Shown here piece by piece: positions 35,395 to 44,542 of a DNA stretch of 64,000 nucleotides; the stretch's first letter is position 1; every line of letters begins with the position of its first letter. The stretch is taken from assembly GCA_023460535.1 (NCBI GenBank), contig JAEWPV010000005.1, positions 24,290-88,289 on the forward strand, given 5' to 3'. The position numbers and the translations under genes are program-made. Source of the stretch: Bacillota bacterium. GTDB taxonomy: Bacteria; Bacillota; Clostridia; Oscillospirales; Ruminococcaceae. Below the pieces are notes generated by a model, which did no database searches, was not told where the DNA came from, and saw only the letters and a program-made list of their open reading frames with translations.

Positions 35395-36303
35395 ATGAGA
35401 CGATTGATAGCAGCAGCCACAGCAACCGTACTTGCGCTAGCTGTATTTACCTCTTGCAGTGCAGGCGGCACCGATGAGCCTGTAAGTACCAGCGAAGGAT
35501 TTACAACGGAGATTGAGGTTGCCGCCGCAGAACAGATTGCCGATAACAGTGCTGTTGAAGAGGGCAATTATGATTCCGACGCAGAGCAGCAGGAAAACCA
35601 AGGTGCCGACGGGCAAAGCGAGGGTGTGCAAAGTAGCCAGAGCTCCGATGCCGCAGCAACGACGAAGGGTGCCTCTTCGCAGGCAAATAGCAACAGCTCT
35701 TCCGGTGTAGCAGCTTCTAAAAGCAATTCTTCAACTTCGAACTCATCCTCTAAAGCGGACAGTTCTTCCTCGGCAAACAGTTCTTCTTCGCAGAGCAGCT
35801 CAAAACCGTCAAGCAGTTCTGCGGCTTCGAGCAACAACGCTTCGAGCAGCAAGCAAAACAGTGTAGGTACCATCGGTACCTTCAGCATGACCGATCTTGC
35901 CGGAAACACCGCTACCCAGAGTATCCTGAACAACTACGAGTTAACCATGATTAACGTATGGGCAACCTATTGCAATCCCTGCATCACCGAGATTCCGGAC
36001 ATCGACGAGGTATACAAGGAGTTTAAAGGCAAGGGTGTAAACATTATTGGCGTTGCGCTGGACGGACCCGGTAACGTGTCGTCTATCCAGAGTATTGTCA
36101 ACAAAACAGGCGCCACATATAAGATGTATATCCCCTCCTCCTCGATGCTGAATAAATCGTTTATGAGCAATGTAACCTTTGTTCCCACCACATTCTTTGC
36201 AGACCAAAACGGTAATCTGGTTGGTAGCCCGGTATCTGGAAGCAGATCCGCTTCGGCTTGGAAAAAGATAATCAACGAACGGCTTGCTCAGGCGCGTTCG
36301 TAA
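35395..36303 (+). CDS. Thioredoxin-fold (TlpA-like) lipoprotein with Ser-rich linker
   Basis: 302 aa. Signal peptide with lipobox FTSC (lipidated Cys21), an acidic region, then a low-complexity Ser/Asn/Ala stretch (about residues 75-155). The C-terminal thioredoxin domain (about 160-302) has the redox motif C193-N-P-C196 in NVWATYCNPCITEIPD and the VTFVPTTFFADQNG cis-Pro strand. Probably a membrane-tethered thiol-disulfide oxidoreductase on the outer face, with the linker spanning the wall. No CcdA partner nearby. GTGAGG precedes the ATG; a terminator follows. Confidence 0.88.
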   Translation: MRRLIAAATATVLALAVFTSCSAGGTDEPVSTSEGFTTEIEVAAAEQIADNSAVEEGNYDSDAEQQENQGADGQSEGVQSSQSSDAAATTKGASSQANSNSSSGVAASKSNSSTSNSSSKADSSSSANSSSSQSSSKPSSSSAASSNNASSSKQNSVGTIGTFSMTDLAGNTATQSILNNYELTMINVWATYCNPCITEIPDIDEVYKEFKGKGVNIIGVALDGPGNVSSIQSIVNKTGATYKMYIPSSSMLNKSFMSNVTFVPTTFFADQNGNLVGSPVSGSRSASAWKKIINERLAQARS

Positions 36304-36343
36304 CCTGATTACGGCTTAGGGAATCAGGCATATATGGGTTAAC

Positions 36344-36376
36344 GCAAGCAGGATGGGTCCCCCCTATCCTGCTTGC
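36344..36376 (+). terminator. Terminator after the thioredoxin-like lipoprotein gene
   Basis: 11-bp stem GCAAGCAGGAT/ATCCTGCTTGC, loop of 11 nt, then TTATTTT. Confidence 0.85.
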
Positions 36377-36626
36377 TTATTTTAAGTAATGGAACTGCCA
36401 TACATTGGTTTGTGCTAACATCGCAAACGATTACTCCTCTGGATCCAAAATAATCCACGAGTAATCTATTGTTTAACGATTTAACTCTGCATCACTCTGC
36501 CACTTTAATATGGACTATTGTTTCTTGCCAATTTTACCATATAGCAACTGTTAATTGCTACGCTTAATAGATAATTAATACTTTGTATTTTTATAACACT
36601 AAACCACAACTGCAAAACACAACATT

Positions 36627-36777
36627 TTTATGTACAATACCACATAAACAGTTTTTTCAATTCTCCATTTTGTGAGTTTGTTGAGATTTGTTTAGCAAAT
36701 TTTGTACATTATACGCATGTGCGATATTATATTTATAAAAATTCTATGCATAATATTATTTTACATAAATTTATGTA
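36627..36777. promoter_or_regulatory. Candidate operators upstream of the DUF3798 ABC operon
   Basis: Two symmetric elements share the half-site ACATAAA: TTTATGT-N8-ACATAAA (36627-36648) and the 16-bp perfect palindrome TACATAAATTTATGTA (36762-36777). The second ends 12 nt before the -35 box. The remainder of 36377-36789 is very A+T-rich with no ORF. Confidence 0.55.
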
Positions 36778-36789
36778 TGGTTTACGTTT

Positions 36790-36818
36790 TTGACACATTT
36801 TTTTGCTTGTGGTATAAT
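36790..36818 (+). promoter_or_regulatory. Consensus promoter of the DUF3798 ABC operon
   Basis: TTGACA, 17-nt spacer, TATAAT with a TGG extended -10. Perfect sigma-A match; start expected near 36825, about 48 nt before the ATG. Confidence 0.88.
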
Positions 36819-36872
36819 TGCATCTGCACTATTGTTGCAACCAATTAATATGTACTTAAAATGGAGGAACGC

Positions 36873-38042
36873 ATGAAAAGACTTTTATCGATTGTACTTG
36901 CATCTGTTATGCTTTTTAGCCTTGCAGCTTGCGCCAGTACACCAGTAGCTCCTGCAGATTCCAGCACTCCCGATGCATCAGGCGAAGCACCCGCTGCTCC
37001 TGATTACAAAATTGCTATTATCACCGGCACCGTGTCTCAGGGTGAGGAAGAGTTCCGCGCTGCTGAGAACATGAAGGCGAAGTTCCCTGGTCAGATTGTG
37101 ACCGCTACTTATCCCGACAACTTCTCTAAGGAGCAGGAGACCACAATCTCCAACACCCTTAACCTGATTGCTGATGAGTCCGTAAAGGCTCTGGTATTCG
37201 TTCAGGCGGTTCCCGGCGCTTCTGCCGCTATCGCTAAGGCGAAGGAGCTTCGCCCTGACCTGCTGGTAATTGCCGGCGTAGTCGGTGAAGATCCCGGCAC
37301 CATCTCTCCCGTTGCTGACGTTGTTCTGAACGCGGACGAGCTTGGTATGGGTTCGACCATCATGGAGCAGGCTCAGGCTCTTGGCGCCAAGACCTTTGTT
37401 CACTACTCCTTCCCCAGACATATGTCCATCGCTCTGCTTTCTACCAGACGCGACCTGCTCAAGGCAAAGGCCGCTGAGCTTGGTATTGAGTTTGTAGAAG
37501 CTACCGCGCCCGACCCAACCGGTGACTCCGGCGTTCCCGGTGCGCAGCAGTTCATCCTTGAGGATGTTCCGAAGATGATTGCGAAGTACGGTAAGGACAC
37601 CGCGTTCTTCTCCACCAACTGCGCAATGCAGGAGCCCCTTATCAAGACCATTCTTGAGGGCGGAGCCATCTTCCCGCAGCAGTGCTGCCCCAGCCCCTAT
37701 CACGGCTATCCCGGAGCACTTGGCATCGAGATTCCCGATGACAAGGCCGGCGACGTAGAGTTTATTCTTGCCGAGACCACCAAGGCCATCACCGCAGGCG
37801 GCAACCCCGGTCGTATGTCCACCTGGACTGTACCGGTTAACATGCTGTTTGTTGAGGCCGGCGTAAGATATGCTCAGCAGTATCTGGATGGCAAGGCTTC
37901 TGGAAAGAACGACAAGGCTGTTCTGCAGGCTGTTTGTGACGACATCGCAGGTGGTCCTGTAACTATGGATACCTTGGTAGAGAACGAAGTGGCGTACGAT
38001 AACTTCTACACCATTCTCGGTCAGTACTACACCTTTGGCTAA
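36873..38042 (+). CDS. DUF3798 lipoprotein, probable ABC substrate-binding protein
   Basis: 389 aa. Signal peptide with lipobox LAACAST (Cys about 21), a Pro/Ala linker, then a two-lobe periplasmic-binding-type fold beginning YKIAIITGTVSQGEEEF. It resembles DUF3798 (BMP/Med-like) rather than a classical sugar-binding protein. Cys pair QQCCPSPYHGYPG near residue 270. Codon use is strongly biased, consistent with high expression. First gene of a four-gene ABC operon; GGAGG 5 nt before ATG. Ligand unknown, since the transporter partners are ribose/simple-sugar type. Confidence 0.86.
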   Translation: MKRLLSIVLASVMLFSLAACASTPVAPADSSTPDASGEAPAAPDYKIAIITGTVSQGEEEFRAAENMKAKFPGQIVTATYPDNFSKEQETTISNTLNLIADESVKALVFVQAVPGASAAIAKAKELRPDLLVIAGVVGEDPGTISPVADVVLNADELGMGSTIMEQAQALGAKTFVHYSFPRHMSIALLSTRRDLLKAKAAELGIEFVEATAPDPTGDSGVPGAQQFILEDVPKMIAKYGKDTAFFSTNCAMQEPLIKTILEGGAIFPQQCCPSPYHGYPGALGIEIPDDKAGDVEFILAETTKAITAGGNPGRMSTWTVPVNMLFVEAGVRYAQQYLDGKASGKNDKAVLQAVCDDIAGGPVTMDTLVENEVAYDNFYTILGQYYTFG

Positions 38043-38171
38043 GAGCCATACTCAGGGACGTTTGATTAAAGGTTAACGCAGGTGCGCCACAGGGTATAAC
38101 TATCAATCCTGTGGCGCATTTAACCGTAAATGTAACACAAAATTGATAATGCTAGGCGGCGATTTATCTTG

Positions 38172-39767
38172 ATGGAAAACACCCCTATCCTTAAAATGAA
38201 GGATATAAAAAAAGAATACTATGGCAACAAGGTATTAAAGGGTATTTCTCTAGAGGTTATGCCGGGAGAGATTCACGCGATATGCGGAGAAAACGGTGCC
38301 GGAAAATCGACGTTGATGAATATCTTGTTTGGTATGTCCGTTATCCACAGTACCGGTGGGTTTGAAGGAGAAATCTCCGTGGCGGGAGAAAAAGCGAATA
38401 TTCGCCATCCATCCGATGCCATGAACCTGGGAATTGGAATGGTTCACCAGGAGTTTATGCTGATACCCGGCTTTACCGTTGCCGAGAACATTAAGCTCAA
38501 CCGTGAGCCTCTGAAGAAGGGGTTGTTGGGTTCTGTTTTTGGCGATAAGCTTCAACAGCTTGATCTGCAAACAATTCAAAGTGATTCCAGAAAGGCACTA
38601 GATAAGCTTGGCATGGATCTGGACGAGAACCTGCCTGTTGCGGGCTTGCCCGTTGGGTACATGCAGTTTATAGAAATTGCCCGAGAAATAGACAAAAACA
38701 ACATCAGAATACTGGTGTTTGACGAGCCGACTGCCGTGCTTGCCGAAAGTGAGGCGCGCAGCCTGCTTGCGGCAATGAAGAAGCTTGCCGCCGACGGCGT
38801 TGGTATATTATTTATTACCCACCGACTTGATGAAGTAATTGATGTTGCGGATAAGATTACCGTTATGCGTGACGGAAGCTGGATTGAGACGCTTAATAAA
38901 ACAGAGACAAACATTAACCAAATTGCCGAGCTGATGGTGGGACGCAAGATTGATATGTCTCAAAAGCAGGTAAACGACCGTGTTGACCACAGCAAGGTTG
39001 CTCTTTCGATACGCGGGTTAAGGGTGGAGATGCCGGGTGAGGTTGTTCGAGGCATTGACCTTGACGTTTACAAGGGCGAAATTCTTGGCATTGGTGGTTT
39101 GGCTGGTCAGGGAAAGATTGGCATCGCCAATGGCTTGATGGGTCTTTACCCTGCTTACGGAGAGGTAACCGTAGAAGGTAAGAAGCTCGCGCTGAATAAT
39201 CCGAAGGCATCGCTAAATGCAGGACTTAGCTTTGTTTCGGAGGATCGACGCGGTGTTGGTTTAGTACTTGATAACTCGATAGAGATGAATATGGTTGTTC
39301 CCTCTATTGTGAATCAGGACAAATACCTGTTCCGTCTTGGACCGCTAACGTTTAAGAACTGGCCTGAGATTCGCAAAACCGCGCAGGAGTATATTGAGAT
39401 TCTTGATATTCGCTGTACGGGACCCACACAGCCTGTTAAGCGTCTTTCCGGCGGAAATCAGCAGAAGGTGTGCATCGCCCGCGCGCTGCTCTTGCAGCCC
39501 GGTGTGCTGCTGGTGTCCGAGCCGACGCGCGGCATAGACGTTGGCGCGAAAAGCCTTGTGCTTGATACCGTCGTAAAATTAAACAAGGAATTTGGACTGA
39601 CCGTTATTATGACTTCTTCCGAGCTTGCAGAGCTACGACTTATCTGCGGACGCATTGCCATTGTAACGGGCGGCAAGATTACCGATATTCTTGACCCCGG
39701 TGCCCCCGATTCGCAATTCGGGCTGGCCATGGCCGGGGCTGCCGCAAAAGGTGGTGCAGGGCAATGA
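38172..39767 (+). CDS. Sugar-type ABC transporter ATPase, two NBDs
   Basis: 531 aa with two fused nucleotide-binding domains, as in RbsA/MglA. The first has Walker A GENGAGKST and Walker B ILVFDEPTA; the second has the degenerate GLAGQGKIG Walker A and signature LSGGNQQKVCIARALL with VSEPTRG. Only the first site is expected to be fully catalytic in such proteins. ATG one codon after an in-frame TTG. 129 nt after the DUF3798 gene, overlapping the permease start by 4 nt. Confidence 0.93.
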   Translation: MENTPILKMKDIKKEYYGNKVLKGISLEVMPGEIHAICGENGAGKSTLMNILFGMSVIHSTGGFEGEISVAGEKANIRHPSDAMNLGIGMVHQEFMLIPGFTVAENIKLNREPLKKGLLGSVFGDKLQQLDLQTIQSDSRKALDKLGMDLDENLPVAGLPVGYMQFIEIAREIDKNNIRILVFDEPTAVLAESEARSLLAAMKKLAADGVGILFITHRLDEVIDVADKITVMRDGSWIETLNKTETNINQIAELMVGRKIDMSQKQVNDRVDHSKVALSIRGLRVEMPGEVVRGIDLDVYKGEILGIGGLAGQGKIGIANGLMGLYPAYGEVTVEGKKLALNNPKASLNAGLSFVSEDRRGVGLVLDNSIEMNMVVPSIVNQDKYLFRLGPLTFKNWPEIRKTAQEYIEILDIRCTGPTQPVKRLSGGNQQKVCIARALLLQPGVLLVSEPTRGIDVGAKSLVLDTVVKLNKEFGLTVIMTSSELAELRLICGRIAIVTGGKITDILDPGAPDSQFGLAMAGAAAKGGAGQ

Positions 39768-40816
39768 GTAGAGTAAAATCAATGGTTCGGCAGGTTGGTT
39801 TGCCGCGAATAATCATCATCGCTTTTTTGCTGGTTTTGATTGTTACGGCAGTTTTGCAGAAGCAGGATATGGGTACGCTGATGTCCGACGTTTTGGTGCG
39901 TTTTGGCATGAACATGGTTCTGTCTCTTGCGATGGTTCCCGCTATCATGTCCGGAACGGGCATGAACTTTGGTCTTCCTGTCGGTATCCTGTGTGGTATC
40001 GTTGGTGGTCTTATCGGCATTGAGTTGGGGTTATCCGGATGGGTTGGCATTCTTGTGGCAATTGCACTGTCTATTCCCTTCGGTGCTGCTTCCGGCTTTT
40101 TGTACGGCAAGCTTCTTAACTCGGTCAAGGGAGACGAAATGATGGTTGGTACCTATGTGGGTTATGCTATCGTTTCTTTGATGTGTATGGGCTGGCTGAT
40201 TTTGCCGTTTAAGAATCCCGCTATGATCTGGCCAATCGGCGGCTCGGAGGGCGGCTTACGCTCGACCATTACGCTTACCGGCAACTATGATAAGATCTTT
40301 AACCGGTTTTGGTCTTTTACCGTCGGCGGGGTTACCATCCCCACCGGTCTTATCCTGTTTGGCTTGCTGATGTGCCTGCTGATGTGGCTGTTCGGGTTGA
40401 GTAAAACCGGCATAGGCATGAAGGCGGCGGGCGCAAATACCCGGTTTGCTATTGCATCGGGAATTAACGTAAACCGCATGCGTTTGCTGGGAACGATGTT
40501 ATCCACCGTAATCGGTGCCGTGGGCATTATATTCTATGCGCAAAGCTTTGGTTTTTACCAGTTGTATAACGCACCGCTTAACATGGCGTTCCAACCGGTA
40601 GCGGCGGTTCTTTTGGGCGGCGCTACGGCGAGAAACTGTAAGATTTCGCATGTAATATTAGGTACGTTTTTGTTTCAGGCATTGCTGACAATCGCGCTTC
40701 CTGTTGCTAACCTGTTGATGCCGGAAGGCAGCCTTTCGGAGGTTGTCCGCATCATCGTATCCAACGGCATTATCTTGTATGCACTTACTCAGACAGGAGG
40801 CGGCAGCGATGAATAA
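39764..40816 (+). CDS. Sugar-type ABC transporter permease 1
   Basis: 350 aa, 8-10 hydrophobic helices, BPD_transp_2 (RbsC-like) family. FGMNMVLSLAMVPAIMSGTGMNFGLP and the EAA-like segment GMKAAGANTRFAIASGINVNR are recognisable. Start overlaps the ATPase stop in ATGA. Forms the channel with the following permease. The C-terminal codons overlap the next start by 8 nt. Confidence 0.9.
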   Translation: MSRVKSMVRQVGLPRIIIIAFLLVLIVTAVLQKQDMGTLMSDVLVRFGMNMVLSLAMVPAIMSGTGMNFGLPVGILCGIVGGLIGIELGLSGWVGILVAIALSIPFGAASGFLYGKLLNSVKGDEMMVGTYVGYAIVSLMCMGWLILPFKNPAMIWPIGGSEGGLRSTITLTGNYDKIFNRFWSFTVGGVTIPTGLILFGLLMCLLMWLFGLSKTGIGMKAAGANTRFAIASGINVNRMRLLGTMLSTVIGAVGIIFYAQSFGFYQLYNAPLNMAFQPVAAVLLGGATARNCKISHVILGTFLFQALLTIALPVANLLMPEGSLSEVVRIIVSNGIILYALTQTGGGSDE

Positions 40817-42062
40817 TCCCATCATGGAACGCGTCAGGAAATTTTTTATCGCGAACATCGTTCCGATTGTATTTATCATTGTGTGTATTCTGGGCGTCAT
40901 CTACTCCGGTTCTTCGCCTGAAATTATCTTGATGGACCTAATCTCCCGTTTTGATCGAAATGCATTTCTTGTGCTTTCGCTCATTATTCCCATTGTTACC
41001 GGTCTGGGGCTAAACTTTGGTATTGTACTGGGAGCGATGGCGGGACAAACCGGTTTGTTTATCGTATCCATCATGAAGTTCGAAGGGCTTCCGGCAATCC
41101 TTTTGGCCTCTGCCATTTCGGTTCCCCTTGCCATTTTGCTCGGTTGGATGACCGGCAATCTGCTAAACAAGACCAAGGGACAAGAGATGATAACCAGTAT
41201 GATTCTTGGCTTTTTTGCCTCGGGTGTGTACCAGTTTATCTATCTGTTCTTCTTGGGCGGCGTAATTCCGATTGATGCACCCAGCATCATGCTTAGCACC
41301 GGCGTTGGTGTGCGTAACACCATTGACCTTACCACGATGAAATATGCGCTGGACAACATCTGGAAGATGGATATTTTTCTTGCAGCCGTATTCTTTGCCT
41401 CACTGTTCCTTGTATGGTTGCTAATTAAGCGTTTTGTAAAAAAAGATCACACCACAAAAAACCTTGTGATGCTATGCGTAAGCGGCGCTATTATTATTCT
41501 CGGCATTATCGCAGAGTTTTTGCCGGGACTTAAAAACTTCCGGGCATTTTGCAAAATCCCCATGGTTCCGTACCTGCTTATCGCGCTGCTTTGCTTCTTT
41601 GTGCAGGCCTTTATCAGAACAAAGCTTGGGCAGAACATGCGTGCGGTCGGTCAGGACTCCAAGGTTGCGGCTGTTGCGGGCATCAACGTAAACAAAACCC
41701 GTGTAACCTCTATCTGCATCTCCACCGTACTTGCCGCGCTCGGTCAGATTATCTTTTTGCAGAATCTCGGCAACATGAGTACCTACAACGCACACGAAAA
41801 CGTTGGAATGTTCTCCGCTGCCGCACTGCTTATTGGCGGCGCCTCGGTATCTAAGGCCACGGTTGGTCAGGCTTTGATGGGAACGCTTTTGTTCCACCTG
41901 CTGTTCAATGTATCCCCTGTTGCGGGCAAAAACATCTTTGGCAGCGCAGAACTTGGCGAATACTTCCGTGTGTTCATTGCTTATGGCATTATCGCCGTCA
42001 CCCTTGCCCTGTATGCTTGGAAAAAGCTGATGCAGGCAAAAGATAAAAACAAACTAATGTAA
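40809..42062 (+). CDS. Sugar-type ABC transporter permease 2
   Basis: 417 aa, BPD_transp_2 family. ALVLSLIIPIVTGLGLNFGI-like helix, and a coupling loop LGQNMRAVGQDSKVAAVAGINVNKTR. Longer than permease 1 by an insertion near residues 150-250 that contains two extra helices. ATG at 40809 follows GGAGGCGGCAGCG; the ORF extends 22 codons further upstream inside permease 1. Last gene before a strong terminator. Confidence 0.9.
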   Translation: MNNPIMERVRKFFIANIVPIVFIIVCILGVIYSGSSPEIILMDLISRFDRNAFLVLSLIIPIVTGLGLNFGIVLGAMAGQTGLFIVSIMKFEGLPAILLASAISVPLAILLGWMTGNLLNKTKGQEMITSMILGFFASGVYQFIYLFFLGGVIPIDAPSIMLSTGVGVRNTIDLTTMKYALDNIWKMDIFLAAVFFASLFLVWLLIKRFVKKDHTTKNLVMLCVSGAIIILGIIAEFLPGLKNFRAFCKIPMVPYLLIALLCFFVQAFIRTKLGQNMRAVGQDSKVAAVAGINVNKTRVTSICISTVLAALGQIIFLQNLGNMSTYNAHENVGMFSAAALLIGGASVSKATVGQALMGTLLFHLLFNVSPVAGKNIFGSAELGEYFRVFIAYGIIAVTLALYAWKKLMQAKDKNKLM

Positions 42063-42083
42063 TGCTCCCCCTAACAAGCAGTA

Positions 42084-42120
42084 AGCCGACGTCATCAAAA
42101 CGTCGGCTTTTTCTTTTTTT
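42084..42120 (+). terminator. Terminator of the DUF3798 ABC operon
   Basis: 9-bp stem AGCCGACGT/ACGTCGGCT, 7-nt loop, then a long T-rich tail. Confidence 0.9.
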
Positions 42121-42474
42121 CAGGTTTTCCGCAAGCACATAGCGCAACCAGAATATTCGGTACGGACAAACAAATTTACCCGCCTAGCAACATATACTGT
42201 TAAAGTCAACAATACTAATCTTCGCTAAAAGTTCAGATAAGCATCCGCGTCAGACCCCATATGTTAAAGCTTTACCCCTAGATAAAGCAATTATAACCGC
42301 AAAACAGGATTAGAAACATAACCAAGCCTTGTTTTGATGCGGAAGGTGTTAATTGGCGTGCCTTATGCTGTGATTTGTGATTACGGGTGCAGTAACATAT
42401 GCAGTTTTGAGGGAACACGTATTATAGCTTACTTTTGCAGCGCACAATCAACGATTATGACAGGATGTGACGCA
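42121..42474 (+). other. Leader region of sigK
   Basis: About 350 nt, A+T-rich. Boxes such as CATATACT (near 42192) and CATATGTT (near 42258) recall sigma-E/sigma-K -10 elements, but I found no well-spaced -35 partner. An ORF is open from 42334 into sigK; its first 47 codons do not look like sigma-K. Confidence 0.35.
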
Positions 42475-43161
42475 ATGTATCTGGCACTGCTGCAGTTCGT
42501 CTTGGAAAACCTGTGGTTTTTGGCACTGCATATCTCCTCTGGCGGGTCGTTCCCAAAACCTCTTTCAGCCAAGGACGAACGGGAATGTCTGGAACGCATT
42601 CGGGATGGCGATATGGCCGCACGCAATAAGCTGATTGAGCACAACCTGCGTTTGGTTGCCCATATCATAAAAAAATATTACTCCAATCAAAAGGATCAAG
42701 ACGATCTGATTTCAATCGGAACCATCGGGTTGATTAAGGCGGTTTCCACCTTCGATTGTGATAAGGGCACCCGCTTTGCCACCTATGCCGCGCGGTGTAT
42801 TGAAAACGAAATATTGATGCACTTTCGCAACCAGAAGAAGAGCGCACAGGATATTTACATCAGCGATCCAATCGACACGGATAAGGAAGGTAATACCTTA
42901 ACGCTGATGGATATCGTGGCTGAGGATGAGTGCATCTTTGAAAACATTGATCTGAAGCTAAAGGCAGAAAAGCTGCACAAGCTGATAAACAAACATCTTG
43001 ACACGCGGGAGAAAACAATTATCTGCCTGCGTTACGGTATTAATGGCGACGCCCCGCTTACGCAACGGGAGGTCGCTGCGCGGCTTAAGATTTCTCGGTC
43101 GTATGTATCCAGAATAGAAAAAAAGGCGTTGCAGGTGCTACGCAGACGGTTTGACGGGTAG
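42475..43161 (+). CDS. sigK: Sporulation mother-cell sigma factor SigK
   Basis: 228 aa. The hydrophobic pro-sequence (MYLALLQFVLENLWFLALHI) is followed by SFPKPLS, ARNKLIEHNLRLVAHIIKKY, DLISIGTIGLIKAVSTF, TYAARCIENEILMHFRN and the region 4 HTH REVAARLKISRSYVSRIEKK. Close likeness to B. subtilis pro-sigma-K. Unlike that strain there is no skin-element interruption: one continuous reading frame. ATG preceded by AGGATGTG. Confidence 0.94.
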   Translation: MYLALLQFVLENLWFLALHISSGGSFPKPLSAKDERECLERIRDGDMAARNKLIEHNLRLVAHIIKKYYSNQKDQDDLISIGTIGLIKAVSTFDCDKGTRFATYAARCIENEILMHFRNQKKSAQDIYISDPIDTDKEGNTLTLMDIVAEDECIFENIDLKLKAEKLHKLINKHLDTREKTIICLRYGINGDAPLTQREVAARLKISRSYVSRIEKKALQVLRRRFDG

Positions 43162-43191
43162 TACAGGTGATTAGCATATACATAAAAGCAT

Positions 43192-43231
43192 AAAGGGAAC
43201 AGTGCTTCGATAACTACGCACCATTCCCTTT
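43192..43231 (+). terminator. Terminator after sigK
   Basis: AAAGGGAA/TTCCCTTT outer stem and GTGC/GCAC inner stem with an internal CA/CA loop, then TTACTTTG. Confidence 0.7.
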
Positions 43232-43355
43232 TACTTTGCACCCATCATAAGCACCGATGTGATAGTGGCTTGATATTTGCTGACGGACTATTGCGAAGAG
43301 ATGAACCACCCCTTGCGGAGCAGCTAATCAGTTTTAATCAAGAACGCCTAACCGA

Positions 43356-43976
43356 TTATTTAGAGCTGTCGCCAAACGCTTCCGGATAGGTTTTAGTTAA
43401 AAAGACTTCATTTGTGCTTTTATCCTTCACATGAACGGTCACCTCGCGCTGTCCGTTTTCGTTACCCGTAATCGCCTGAAAGGTCAACGCACCCATCGAA
43501 AGCCCTACCAGCGCAACCGAATCCAGCCCTTGCTCGAAGGAGGCGCGGTCTACTGATACTGTGACCTCGGTAAGGTCGGTATTGCTCGTAATGGAGTCAA
43601 TGGATGGGAACGTGTCGGCAAACTGGTTAAAGATGCGCTCGGCATCCCCTTTATAGTCCTCCACCAGCCGCAGGTATTTTTCCTTGTTCAGTACCACCGT
43701 GTACGAGCCGTCCGCATTTTTGGTTATATCCTCAGAGCTGACGTCCTCCAGGTTTAAGTCATACCCGATTTGAAACAGACTGCCCGGAAGCGTGATGGTA
43801 ATCTGCTCTTCGGTAATGTCAATGCCGGGTGTCGGCTCGGCACTTACCGGTACGCTGGATACCGGCTCGGCAGAGCTGTTGGGCGGTATTGATTGCGTGT
43901 CTTTGTTAAACATCCCGCATCCGGAAAACAGAAACACAAATGCAGTAGATAAGAGAATGGCTGTACTCCTTCTCAT
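43356..43976 (-). CDS. Uncharacterised lipoprotein
   Basis: 206 aa. Signal peptide and lipobox FSGC (Cys20), a Ser/Pro/Glu linker (residues 25-50), then a soluble beta-rich domain without motifs I recognise (EEQITITLPGSLFQIG, NADGSYTVVLNKEKYLRL, ENGQREVTVHVKD). GAGGT 7 nt before ATG. Appears monocistronic; surface-anchored protein of unknown role. Confidence 0.8.
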   Translation of the reverse strand: MRRSTAILLSTAFVFLFSGCGMFNKDTQSIPPNSSAEPVSSVPVSAEPTPGIDITEEQITITLPGSLFQIGYDLNLEDVSSEDITKNADGSYTVVLNKEKYLRLVEDYKGDAERIFNQFADTFPSIDSITSNTDLTEVTVSVDRASFEQGLDSVALVGLSMGALTFQAITGNENGQREVTVHVKDKSTNEVFLTKTYPEAFGDSSK

Positions 43977-44128
43977 ACAAACGACCTCATTTCCATCATA
44001 ATCAACGCGGGCTTATACTTATCTTCTTTTGCGTGTGTGCCCCAGTATGCATCATTGTTGGATGAATGCCCGTCTAAACTTATGTTGCCAAGATTCGTGT
44101 GGCTCTATTCCATTTATCCGGATTACAT

Positions 44129-44542
44129 TCAGGTTTTCTTTATAACTCTCCTGCTGCATTTGGGGCAGGTAATTTCTATTCGTCCTCTTCCCTTTGGCAC
44201 GCGAAACCGCTGGCTACAACCGGCACAACGGAAATAACGATACACCTTTCTATCCGAAAACTCCTGGCGTTTTGCCGCAAACCATTTTTTAACCTGACTT
44301 CTTTTGTTAAAGTACCACACATTTTCTGCGGAGCGTTTTGTCGTACTACGCGAAAGACTGCGAAGCAGTGAGATTAAAAAGCAAGCCAAGCCGACAAAAT
44401 ATAAAACATAGCTGCGTAAAAACAGATCTGCAAGCATAAAGGCAAGACCCAAAATATTCAGGTCGCGCGATAATAGGTCTACGCCATTTCGTCCGACCAT
44501 AAAGCGCTGTAATCGGTATCGCAGCCCGTTGAAAAAGCTCAT
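44129..44542 (-). CDS. Membrane protein with C-terminal zinc ribbon
   Basis: 137 aa. Two hydrophobic helices around residues 28-62 (LNILGLAFMLADLFLRSYVLYF, then VGLACFLISLL), a basic cytoplasmic stretch, and a C-terminal zinc ribbon CAGC...CPKC with RVPKGRGRIEI between. Similar small proteins occur in Ruminococcaceae, function unknown. ATG follows GAGGAGA by 7 nt. Alone between the lipoprotein and the hexuronate operon. Confidence 0.8.
   Translation of the reverse strand: MSFFNGLRYRLQRFMVGRNGVDLLSRDLNILGLAFMLADLFLRSYVLYFVGLACFLISLLRSLSRSTTKRSAENVWYFNKRSQVKKWFAAKRQEFSDRKVYRYFRCAGCSQRFRVPKGRGRIEITCPKCSRRVIKKT

Noticed and set aside
36978..37703. 241-aa minus-strand ORF opposite the DUF3798 gene
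   Set aside because: Caused by strong codon bias of a highly expressed gene. No start signal or family.
42334..42474. 47-codon upstream extension of sigK
   Set aside because: Residues do not resemble sigma-K. The downstream ATG has a ribosome site and starts the expected pro-sequence.
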